Of a stretch of DNA of 64,000 bases, positions 33,622-43,850 are shown piece by piece. The position numbers were made by a program, and so were the translations under genes. The notes under the pieces are model-generated. The model had not been told where the DNA came from. It saw nothing but the letters and a program-made list of their open reading frames with translations, and did not search any database. Source of the DNA: Coix lacryma-jobi var. lacryma-jobi (taxonomy: Eukaryota; Streptophyta; Magnoliopsida; Poales; Poaceae); contig CM019831.1 of assembly GCA_009763385.1 (NCBI GenBank), forward strand, positions 90,431,845 through 90,495,844, read 5' to 3'. Numbering within the stretch: position 1 is the first letter of the stretch; each line of letters begins with the position of its first letter.

Positions 33622-36600
33622 TCAGTCCTCGTCGGTGCGGTACTCCTCCCCGAGGTCCGCGATGGCAGGCTCGACCTCGACGCCCGAGCTCGAAGGAGGA
33701 GGGCTCCCGACACCGCTGCTGGCGTCAGGAGGCAGCACGTCCTCCTCGAAGATCTTCGCGAGCGACGTCCCCGGCCTCTCCATCTTCTCCAAAATTTTGT
33801 CAACTCGGCGGTTGTTCCACTCCTCATCCTTCCCCTCGATCTCGATGAAGCCATTCGCGACAACATGGACCGGGAAGCGGAAACCGGAGCGAACAACCGC
33901 GAGTGTCTGCTTGACGCCGTGATGGAGAGCTTGCCGGACACGGTCCCGTGCGGCTGCGTCGAAGAAGCACAAGGCGTCGACCAAGGCATCGCCCCGAGCC
34001 ACTGCACCTTCTGCCGCGGCAACAGGAGGAGCACCCCACATGGGCCGAGCCGATCGAGAGAAGAGCGAGCCCGCTCCGCCACCATCGTCTCGTCTTGGAG
34101 CTGGTCCAAGAGAGCCTGGTTTGTCTCACGGAGCTCCTCGACCGTCTTCTCGACCCCTGCGCAACAAACAAGGAAGAGTGAGCCTGCGGCGTAACAAAGA
34201 ACTTCGAAACCAAACAAAAACAAGGTGTAAGCCTCACCGTCGCAGTGTTGCCCCAGTGCGGCGAGGTCGCTGGTCAGGCCCTCAGCACGCTGCTCCAGCC
34301 TGCGCTTCTCGGCCAGCGTGAGGAGCTTCTCGGACCTAAGGTCCTCGATCAGCCGGCCCGCCTCCACCAGGGCCAGATCCTTGCGGATCACCTCCTGCCG
34401 CGCCGCCCCCTCGGCAGCAGCTCGGGCGGTGTCGGCGCCACTCACGGCGTCTTCGGCCTCTTTTCTTGCCGCCTCCGCTGCGGTCCGGGCGGCGGCGGCC
34501 TCGCCACGGGCGTCAGCAGCCTCCTGCTTCGCCGCCTCGGCTTCAGCCCGGGCGGAGGTGGCCTCGCTTCGGGCGTCCGCGGCCTCCTTCCTCGACGCTT
34601 CGAGAACGGCGGCGGCCTCCTCCCTGGATCGGGCGACCTCGCCTCGAGCCACCCGGACCTCCGCCTCCGCCTCGTTAAGCCGGCTCGCCATCTGGGCGTT
34701 CCGGCTCAGCTCCGCGCGGAGATCTCGAAGCTCCGCCTCGGCCCGCTCGAGGGCGGCTGACACCTGTGCGGATCGGCCCGCCTCCTCGGAGCAGGACCGC
34801 TCCGCCTCCGCCATAAGCACGGCCACCTCCCGGAAGATGGACCGCACCTCGCGCGGGGCCCCCCGCTGGGCCGACTGCTCGATGGGGACCACGGCAAGGG
34901 GCGGGCTCAGTGGGACGGGAAACGGCCATATCGGCCGGTCGAGCTCGATGTCGGGCAGACCCTCCTCCGCCTCGAGCTGCCCGACAGCGACCCGCCGCTT
35001 GACGGCACGGGCCCCGACTCCCTCCGTCCCTCCGCCGGCGCCTCCTGTTGCGGATCGGTCGAGGGAAGGCTCGACCCTGGGCCCTCTTCCCTGGCCGGGC
35101 TCTCCGGCGCCTTGTCGGCGCTAGCCGGCACCTCGGGCGCCGCCGCCATCGTCGAGCCCGCAGCAAGGAGCGGCCCCTGCTCCAGCTCGTTCAGGAGGTC
35201 CTCCACCGTCGGCTCCTTCTCCGCCGACGCCTCTTCCCCCCTTCCCCTCCGCAGCATGGCCCGTGCTGGTCGGAGCCACAAGGGGCACAGTCCCCTCAGC
35301 CCCAGACACCGGCGGGGCCGTGCTCGCCCCAGGCGCTTCCTCCGGAGCACCTGTCGTGGTGAAGGGAAGGATGGCGCTCCCAGTCGGCACCATCATGGGA
35401 GGAGGAGGAGGGGGAGGAGGCAACGCTTCGGCGGGTACGGTGGTGGCAGGCTCGATGCCATGAGCTGAGGCCCCTGCAATACGAGACGACAGAGAAGTCA
35501 GAACCAAGAAGAGTACCTCGACCCCTACGGTCGATGACGACGGCCTCACCAAAATTTGCGACGACCATCCGGCCCCTCGAGCCATGGCAGCTCGGGCCTT
35601 CTCCAGCCAAGCGGCCTCTCTAGCGGAGGAAGGTGCCATACCTCGAGGTGCCTGTGCCTCGACGGGGCTCGAGGCCTTGGCCCGCTTGGACGAAGCGAGG
35701 TCCACCTCCTGGTAGGAGCGCTTCCCCCTGAGAAGATGGAGATGGCACGCGTCATTAAAAGCAAAGAAGTGAAGCCTCACTACCGACGAGACCCAGAAGA
35801 AACTACTCACCCGAAGCGGCGGCTGGTCTTCTTCCCGGAGTCGCCGGACCCACTCGGGGGCTTCGAGCCCACCCCGCGGCTCGAGCCCTGCGCCTGGGCC
35901 GTCTCCGCAGGGTTGGGATGGGGGGAGGTCTCCCGACGCCTCCCCTGGCTCGACCTCGAGGGAGAGCCCTCCTTCCGCCCGCATCGCGGGAGGGCGACCG
36001 CACCGCCCTCGTGCTGACGTCGTGGCGCTCGCCCCGGCGCGGGCTCCGGGACCTGCTCCGGCGCCCACGCTGGTGGTCGCGCCTCCGGCGTCCGCCCCCG
36101 CGTCCTGGCGGCGGTGCGGCGATGGACTCCGGGGACGCTCGCACCCCTGGTCACGAGATGCTCGGGGGCTCCTCCCACGACGCTCATGGTGGCGGGGGCT
36201 CGACGCCCCATCGTGCTGTCCGCTCCTTCGGGGGCTCGAAGCGCTCTTCGACGCTTCGCGACGGGCGGGCTCAGGGTCCCTCTCGACGCGAGGGCCAGCC
36301 CTCGAGGGCCGGCCCCTCTCGGGAACCCCCGCCTGGGTCGACGCCGACGTCGACTCCTTCTGCGCCGCGTCGACAGCGCTCCTGGTCCGCGGCTTCCTCA
36401 CGACAACCGGCGCGTCCGGCGCGGAGCTCGAAGTCCCCTGGGCTTCGAGCGAAGCCTGGCTCGGCGCGGCCCTCCGCGCGCGATCCCTTCGCCGGGGGGA
36501 CCTCCAAGACTTCCTCCTGCACAAAGGAGGGGTCAGCCCCGACGCCGAAGACCCCCGCACGTCTCAAACGCGCGTCCATCCCCTCGTCATCATCCTCATC

Positions 36601-37873
36601 CTCGTCATCGCTCTCCTCCTCCGAGCCGAGGAGCTCAGCTCTGGGGACTCGTCTCCAGGCTGGCGGTTGCGGCGAGCCTTCGCCAGCCTCTGCTCCCGAG
36701 CCGAGCGACGCAAGTTTTTGATTTTCAATTTCTTCTTTCGGCGTCCTTGCTCTCCTTGTCTTTTTGAGCAGAAAGGCGCCTCACCTGGGTATCCGCGGCG
36801 TCCTCCCTCACCGGAGGCCTCGACGCGCGAAAGGTAAACGCCCCCTGCGAGAACGGAACAGATAAGGAAGATTACGGGAAGAAAGAGGAAAGGAGGGGCT
36901 CGAGGGCAACCGGCTCGAGGAAAACTTACCAGGTCAGGACACCCCGTGGCGGGTGCCATGGCGATCAGGTTGGCTTCCTCGGGACGGAACGTCCCTTGGA
37001 TCGTGATCGACACCCGGGAGACGGCTTCATTCCGGGACAGCCCGACCTCCGCCAACCTCGAGCGCTTCAACCCCTCGAGTGAGGCCTTAGGCCCCATCTC
37101 GAACATGAGGAGGGGACGCTCCGCAAGCGGAAGGACCCTCCGCTGGTGGAACGCCCAGATGACCGCCGCGACGGTCAGCCCCTTCTCCTCCACCAACTCC
37201 TTCATCGCCTTCATCAGCGGCACCAGGTGGCGCTGCCTGTCCGACGCGACGCCCCAGGTCCACTTCTCTGGGCGACGGGTGAGAACGCCGCCGGTATATA
37301 CGGAAAGAGGCCACCTTCGTTCCGCAAGTAGAACCAGTGGTCGTCCCACCCCGCCTGGTTAGAAGAAAGCTTGTAGCGCAGGTACTCGCGCGGGACGCCG
37401 GCCGACGAAGGTCCAGTCCTCGCGGTGATGGCCAAGGAGCCCATACGCACGAACCGCCTCCCGCCGGACTTCGAGGCCTTGACGAAGAGCTCGCCCGGGA
37501 AGAGGTGGACGAACATCTCCCAGTGCGGCTCCATCTTCAAATATCCCTCGCACACCGCGGCGAAGATGGCGGCGTGCGAGATTGAGTTGGGGGAGAAGTG
37601 GTGCAGCTCCGCCTCGAAGTGGTGGGTAAGCGCCCGCATGAAGCGACTCGGCGGAACACCGAGCCCCATACGATGGTAGCGAGTAAAGCTCACCACGTAC
37701 CCCTCCGGCGGGTGCGGCTCACGGTGGTCCGCCGATGGAAGAATCCACCACGCCGGCCCCGCCTCCGGGTTGGGGCGGAGGAGCCCACGCCCCACCAGCG
37801 TCTCCAACTCCTCCTGCGTCGTCTTCGATGGGCTCCAATCCTCAGGCGGCAGCACTTGAGATTGGGCAGCCAT
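33622..37873 (-). CDS. Antisense spliced gene of the Tat-type gypsy ('putative gypsy-type transposon' domain protein)
   Basis: Read on the minus strand it starts MAAQSQVLPPEDW at 37873. Five exons can be drawn with canonical ends: 37873-36930, 36844-35811, 35727-35550, 35473-34238 and 34156-33622. Donors read GTAAGT, GTGAGT or GTGAGG and acceptors TTCTCAG or TTGCAG. Exon 1 encodes a domain resembling the 'putative gypsy-type transposon' family (VVSFTRYHRMGLGVP, FAAVCEGYLKMEPHWEMFVHLF, GWDDHWFYLRNEGG). The middle is low-complexity and acidic/Ser-rich. Exon 4 holds a long coiled coil of Ala/Glu/Arg repeats (34860-34270), and the last exon ends EEYRTDED. One base appears to be missing near 37275. 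Antisense ORFs are known in Tat elements; the function is unknown. Confidence 0.75.
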
Positions 37874-38010
37874 GTCGGCAGCGGCACGGATCTGAGCTGC
37901 GGACGGGCGGCCGGGAAGATTTCCAATTGCGAGATTGGGAAGAAGGCGTGCGCGGGCTACGGCGAAAGTAAAGGCAAAGGCAAAGTAAACGAACCCTCTC
38001 CTCTCTTTTG

Positions 38011-38018
38011 TATTTATA
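38011..38018 (-). promoter_or_regulatory. Candidate promoter of the antisense gene
   Basis: TATAAATA on the minus strand, about 140 bp upstream of the antisense start codon at 37873. It is followed by an AAAGAGAGGAGAGGG leader. Spacing and sequence are those of a plant core promoter. Confidence 0.55.
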
Positions 38019-39292
38019 CGAAAGAACACCAACAGGCGAGGCGTCCCACGACGGCGAAAAAAGGTAACCGCATGCATTTAATGCGCCCGTCTAACCACGT
38101 CTCGAGCCGGATGCAGGGTACACGCGGCAGCTCTCCATTCGCTCCACTACCCGGGCCCGCCACGACCGTCGTTCCGGCTTCGCGTCCGCCGCTCTCCCCG
38201 GCAGATTTCGCCTAAAAAGGCACGCCCAACGGGCAGAAGGATTCCCAGACGACGGAGGCCTCTTCACGAAGGTAAAAACGGGCCCCGGCCCTAAGCCTCG
38301 AAGCAGCGAAGGCTGGCCCTCGAAGAGGGTTCGACAGCCGGCTTCGAGCACCCGAGTCAGGGACACCAAGGGGCGCCACTCGAGGCATTACTCGAGGGCC
38401 AAGCCCTCGAGGCCCCTCACGTGTATCCAAGGCGGGGAGCTCGACGTGCAGTGAGATCCCCTCGGAGGGAGGCATCGAGCCACCGGGCCCTATCGAATGG
38501 ACCCGGCACTCCTGCAGACTGAGCGCCCATGCTTTATGAGACCGCCTCCGGGCCACAGTCGACCCCTAACGAACGGGGCACGAGCTCTCACTTGGATCCC
38601 CGTTACCAGCTCACCGGGAACCTCGATACTCGCCCACTCGGGGTAGTACGAGGCATCCCCCCTCGCATCCGATCGAAAGGACTCGCGGGATGACAAGCCA
38701 GGGCAATCGGCATGCCGGACAGCTCGAGGAGCCGGCCAGTCGGTTCAGCCTGGCACCCCTCGACGAAAGAGGGTCTAAAAACTCGGACAGTTGCGACTAA
38801 TCTCTTTTTCTTATGTGAGCATGAGATTTTCAGGACTCGGATGAAAGCTCGACCCCCATCTCGCCTGAGCCCTCGAGACCAGGCCCAGGACAAACGCTCA
38901 TTCTCCGTCTCGTCCGAGCCCTCCGAGCCAAGCCTCGGGCGAAGTCTCCCGCGGCAAAGGAAAGGTTACCGCGAATATTTATACCAAACCACATTTCGAG
39001 CATGATTGACAGGCACACACGGCGCCGCAATCTCCGCTCCCTGACGACTCCCGCCTAAAAGGCGCGCCCACTGGGCAGAAGGTTCCCTAGCGACGGAGGA
39101 TTCTTCGAGAAGCCCACGAGGGAGTTCTAACCACTCCCCCATGGCCTCGGGGGCTACACCCGCGGGTGTCGCTCGCACGACACCCACGGAGTCAAATCAA
39201 CAAGACCCTCGAGACCAGTCAGCTACCCATCGAGATCCCAACCTGGAGCCCCTGCTCGAGTGCAAGCACTCAAACAAGGGCTCGGGGGCTAC
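38019..39292 (+). other. Non-coding 3' region and polypurine tract of the Tat-type gypsy
   Basis: No gene seen. Two diverged direct copies of about 80-120 bp lie at about 38110-38275 and 38990-39115. They share GCCTAAAA, GGGCAGAAGG and CGACGGAGG blocks, which suggests an old internal duplication of about 840 bp. The polypurine tract GGGCTCGGGGGCTAC is at 39278-39292, directly before the 3' LTR. Confidence 0.7.
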
Positions 39293-40344
39293 TGTCGGTG
39301 GTACAAAAAAGGGGTACCCCCAATTAACGCAAACACCCGAACGCTCGCTCTCCGTCTCGCCTCGAGCCCTCCAGGCCTCGGCGGCGCGCCCTGCCCACCT
39401 CGAGCCTTGACACACGAGCACGGGGCCTCGAGCGGTACAGGCAGCCGTGTCAGCCCCATACCACGCACTTAATGCCTTCACCTACTCCGGTCATGTCCAC
39501 TGGTGCCCAGCACGTACCACAGTAACTCGGTGTAAAGGTCAAGTCTCGTTTTCACCACAAGCATGGGCAAAAGGGCACCAGTGCAGCACTGTTCGGCCAT
39601 GCCAGGCACTGTAACCCCTCGAGGTCGGCTACGCGCCCCTCGAGCCAGGCACTGTCACCCCTCGAGGCGGCTACGCGCCCCACGAGCCTGCACGTACACA
39701 CCTCGAGGCCAGCTCCGCGCCCCTCGAGCCCCCGTGGTACCACCTCGAAGCCGGCTCCGCGCCCTTCGAGTCCTAACTACTTTCGTGCTGTTGGAGGACA
39801 GGTACCCCAAGACCGGAGGGACCTCACCGCGTACTGTACATTCCGGGATGGGTGCTGTACGGCTCCCGCCTCTATCGCACCCCCACGTCCGCGCCCGGGA
39901 TGGAAGCCACGACTCAAGGACGCCTCAACAGCGACGATCACATCGGCTCCAGTGGCCCCGACAAGACAGGGTCCTACCCTTCTCCGTATGGGCACCATGC
40001 GCCCCGACACCTGTAATACTTTTTGTAACCCTGGCCTCCCCTTGCTCTATAAAAGGGGACGCTAGGGCCCTCATTCGCGAGGGGCAACTCCGACAGACAA
40101 CGCAACACGAATCCACACACACACATTCGAGTCCGGACCCCGGTCCACGCTCACTGAGCTTGTATTCGCCCCTGTACAAGCACTTAGGTGCAAGTAATAC
40201 AAGAACCTCCTCCCCCGCTGGACGTAGGGCCTTCTTTGCCCGAACCAGGATAAATCCTTGTGTCATCTTGCATCACCATCCAGGAAGAGAGCACGCGATC
40301 ATATTACTCGTTGGTGTCATACCCCCGGGTTCGAAACACCGACA
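39293..40344 (+). repeat. 3' LTR of the Tat-type gypsy
   Basis: 1052 bp, starting TGTCGGTGGTAC and ending GAAACACCGACA at 40344, with TATAAAAG at 40048-40055. The following bases CCGGC do not match the left flank ACTAG. Compared with the 5' LTR it has many one-base losses in homopolymers and a divergent block near its start. Confidence 0.92.
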
Positions 40345-43300
40345 CCGGCGCTGCGCGCGCCACTTGCGCTCGGCGCGCTCGCCTGCCCCCGACCTGCCGC
40401 CCCTGGTTCCCTCCGCGCCCGCACGAGCGCTGACCTCTCCCTCTCCCCCCCTACAGTGCTCTGCGCGTCGCCGCCGGTGGCCGATCGCCGGCGAGCACAC
40501 GCCCGAGCCCGGCTGCACGCCATCACCCCCGCCAGAGCGCAATCGAGTGCGCATGCGTCCGCCAAGCTTATCCACCCACCCGAGCTCTCTACCGGCCTCT
40601 GGCCGCGGCTATAAATGGGCCGCCGGAGCCCGAGCTTCTTCCTCAGCTCCGCCACCGTCGCCAGCACCAGCCAGAGCCTCCCGTGCTCAACCACCTAGCT
40701 CAGCAGCTCCGCCTTGATCTGGTGAAGCTCCCCACCCTCCAATTTCACCTCTACCGTCCCCGTTTGCCCGCGTAGCTCGCCGTTGTCATCTCCGGCAGAA
40801 ACCCGGCGAGCTCGGGTTCGTAAAATTCGCCGTCTCCGGCCTTGATCATCCTCCACTGACCCCCGCATCACCTTCCTGCTCCTTTGCGCCTCTGACTGAC
40901 CTTGCGGTCGCTTGTGTCGCGCAGGATCGCCGAGTCGACGATCGCCGCCGTGAGCCGTCCGCCGGTCACCGTCGACCACCTCCCTCCGTTCATCCCCTTC
41001 CCTCGCCGAGCCGCTTAATCGACTCACGGTGAGCTCCTGATGCCGTCCCTACCCTCGGTTTCGCCGCGGAGTGCCCGCAGTGGCCGGCGCAGCAGCGCCG
41101 CCGCCGTCGGCCGGCCGCGTGGTGAGCGGAGGAGAAGAACAGTGTCGTTTTTCTTTTTTCTTCAAACATGTGAATAGTGTTCAGATTTCATCTTTTTGTG
41201 CGATTTTCTGTGTTGATCCAAAAATTCTGAAATTTTTGTGGTAGACTCTTTATGCTCTGGAGTATTTTATAAAAATATGAAACTTGAGTTTTGTGCAAAA
41301 ATTTGAAAATGTAAAATTCCCCTTTTAATTGAAAAATGAAGGCTTTGGTAATTTTGGAGAGTGATCTATAGCTCCAAAAATCTTGAGATAAAATTTGCAA
41401 GCTAGTTATGTCATGATGAGTCTCTGGTAAAATTTTGAAGTCATTTGGAGCAAGTTGATTTTTGAGCATTTATTTTATTCCTAAATAGTGCCTTTTGTTA
41501 ATTAATGTCTAGATTTAATTGAGCACCTTAATGACTCCAAATTTATGAAATTTTGTTTTGCCACCTATCTACACCATAATGAACTTATGTGATTAATTTG
41601 GTAATTTTTGGAGCACCTTCATAAAATGACCTTTTAAATAATTAAGAAAAATAGAAAAGGTGATTAGGGTTAGCGTTGAATGCCCTGTGATGTGACTTTT
41701 GGATTGCTTGATGTTCATAGACCCATACCCCTTTGGTCTATGATGTTTGTGATGCCTTGCTATGTCCATACTTAGGCTTAATAAAAGTTGCTTAATTAAT
41801 TTGTTTAAAATTGCTAAAAAGGGATGAGTAATCTATTAACCACTTTAACCACCCCTCATACTTTGCAAAGCTACTCTAGTTTTATCCTATGTGCTTTGTT
41901 CATACTAGCATCTCATGTGCATGCATCATTGCATACGTATAGCAACCGAGGAAGAAGGCCCTGAAGTCGTAGGTAGTCACCGAAGGATCTGTCCCCGAGG
42001 CGACCCCGAGCTCCGACACCTATACCTACCCCGAGTCTGCTCTCTCTTTGCCATCCAAGGCAAGCCCCCGGTGCATTTAACCCTTTCCTTGAATTTATAA
42101 ATGTTTCCTTAAATGTCTTTGAGTTAAATTTTGCATTAGGTTGATAGGAGTTGAGTGAAATCCTATCTGATGCATTATCTACCTTGACCAATGAAACAAC
42201 GATACCTGCTTTCAAAAAAATATTTGCAAAATGCTTAGCATGCTATATGATAGATTTGCAATAAAAATGCCAATTTCAAAAGTGTGATCACTTTAAGAAT
42301 ATTTATGGGAATTTCTGGTTTACCCACTGTTGGCTAAGTATCTGATCCGTTACGTAGTCAATGGGAAGGAGAGGTTGTCGCGAGTACGGTGCCGTCATGT
42401 TGTAGTCCGGGACTCAACAGTTGACACCGACCGGACAGGGTTGAAAAACTGACAGGACCTGTATTTGGGTTAGAGTCCCGAGGTGCTTGTGCTGGCTGGG
42501 CTTGGAAAAATTAGGACCACCTGTATGGGGGCCTGCTGACTAAGACTTGCAACTATTCACATACTACGGAAGCTTCGGCTCCAGAGGAATCCTTTATTGG
42601 ACCGACAACCGCGCACTGGGAGTGGAGAGATGGCGGAAGTAGCATGTACCCACGTGTGGTTAAAGTCCCGGATTGGAGGGTTAAAGTCCCGAATTGGAGT
42701 GGTGTGTTGTACTGTACTTCCGGGTGGCGTAGGACGGGCCCAATCTTGGAGGAATCGTGGTAGACGAGTTGGCATATGCAAGCTGGGTGCTACATATGCA
42801 GTGGGATAGGGACCCTCAGCTGAGTATATTTATCCGGATTAACGCTGCTCCTCGGTTATGGAGACTTTGTCACTGACTGTCAACAGGGAGTGGTTCTCAA
42901 CTAGGTCTGTTTTGGAAAGTAAAATGAATCAAGGATTATGATGGAACAAGGAATATCTGAGTCTTTCAAAATAAGGAACAAAGTTTGAGAAAATGCTTTT
43001 CTGCAAAATACTTGAACTTGCTTAAAACCTTACCTTGACTACCCTAAGCCTGCATTCCTGAGTCTTCTCCCTTTTCTTTAGTCGGGTAAGTCTTGTTGAG
43101 TACCTTTGTACTCAGGGTTCTATTACCATGTTGCAGGTACGGCAGATTCCCCAGTATGCCTTGGACCCTGCTGTGTGACTGTTGTTCAGGGAAGAGGCCG
43201 ATGGAGGCCGATGAGTGATTATTCACCCTCGGGCTGGGTGAAGTATCTTTATCTTTTAGTTGTTGTCATATGCTACCCTGCCAACTCTATCTATTTGAAC

Positions 43301-43560
43301 TATGGTCTGTAATAACTTCACTTTAATACTATGTTGAACCCTGGTTTGTAAAACTATTGTTATCTAAGTCTTCCGCTATTTACTCCGATGTTACTTGTCA
43401 AAATGTTCAAGAGACTGTAACTGAATTGTGAGATGATCCTGCGGACATCGGGCACTGATGTAGCCCAGTGGCGGAACCTGGTGGTAATCTCTTGGCGTAC
43501 GGATCGCCTGTCAATGGTTGACCGTGATCAGTGGGCCATGGGATTAGGGCCGTTACGTCA
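40345..43560 (+). mobile_element. Truncated long LTR, probably Del/Tekay type
   Basis: It starts abruptly without TG. About 700 bp is GC-rich with TATAAATG at 40610-40617 and a CT-rich leader. Then come AT-rich sequence from about 41150 and alternating blocks to 43560. No coding frame is convincing. At 43564 a TGGCTATATCAGAGCC sequence resembles a tRNA-Met primer-binding site. A promoter followed by 2.5 kb of non-coding sequence and such a site fits the very long LTRs of grass Del/Tekay chromoviruses. A host promoter with a 5' UTR is the alternative, and is weaker because no gene follows. Confidence 0.5.
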
Positions 43561-43810
43561 CAAAGTGGCTATATCAGAGCCGTACAATTTGGAACTGTCT
43601 GGAATCAAACCGGCAGGTTCCATAATTTGACAGCTGTTTCTTCTCCTTGTTAATTGCAGGTCAAATTGACTGGCACACCCAAAGTCGATCTCACTAAGAT
43701 TCGACACCGCCATTTGCTGAAGGTTCAGAGGTCAGGACCTTGCTTCGTACGCCCTCTGAGGACCGTGCTCGAGTGTGTTGGCGTGACTGAACCGAATTTT
43801 TACGTCCACA
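43561..43810 (+). repeat. 5'-truncated 5' LTR of the second gypsy
   Basis: Only the terminal 250 bp remain, matching 53103-53348 with a few changes and ending ACGTCCACA. The match starts exactly at an AAGTGGCTATATCAGAGCCG block. Everything to its left belongs to a different repeat. Confidence 0.85.
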
Positions 43811-43818
43811 CATTCTTT

Positions 43819-43836
43819 TGGCACGCCCAGTGGGAC
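43819..43836 (+). other. Primer-binding site of the second gypsy
   Basis: TGGCACGCCCAGTGGGAC starts eight bases after the LTR end, a form often seen in grass gypsy elements. The tRNA is not assigned. Confidence 0.7.
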
Positions 43837-43850
43837 ACAATCGTCTGATC

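Larger units (their letters stand above)
25422..40344 (+). mobile_element. Ty3/gypsy element of Tat type with an antisense gene (14.9 kb)
   Basis: Layout: 5' LTR 25422-26466, primer-binding site, gag, protease, RT, RNase H, a second RNase H, integrase ending at 33074, a 6 kb region with a spliced antisense gene, polypurine tract, 3' LTR 39293-40344. Two RNase H domains, no chromodomain and an antisense gene fit the Tat lineage. The flanks are ACTAG (left) and CCGGC (right), so no target-site duplication exists. Sense coding is broken by many one-base indels and stops. Confidence 0.9.

Noticed and set aside
34318..36837. Long plus-strand frames opposite the antisense gene
   Set aside because: They are low-complexity mirror images of the coiled-coil and acidic exons, and only the minus strand has matching splice sites, a TATA box and domain similarity.
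40345..41110. A possible host gene promoter and first exon (TATA box, CT-rich leader, GTGAGC donor-like site)
   Set aside because: No coding exon follows within 3 kb, and the layout fits a long Del/Tekay LTR better; kept only as an alternative.
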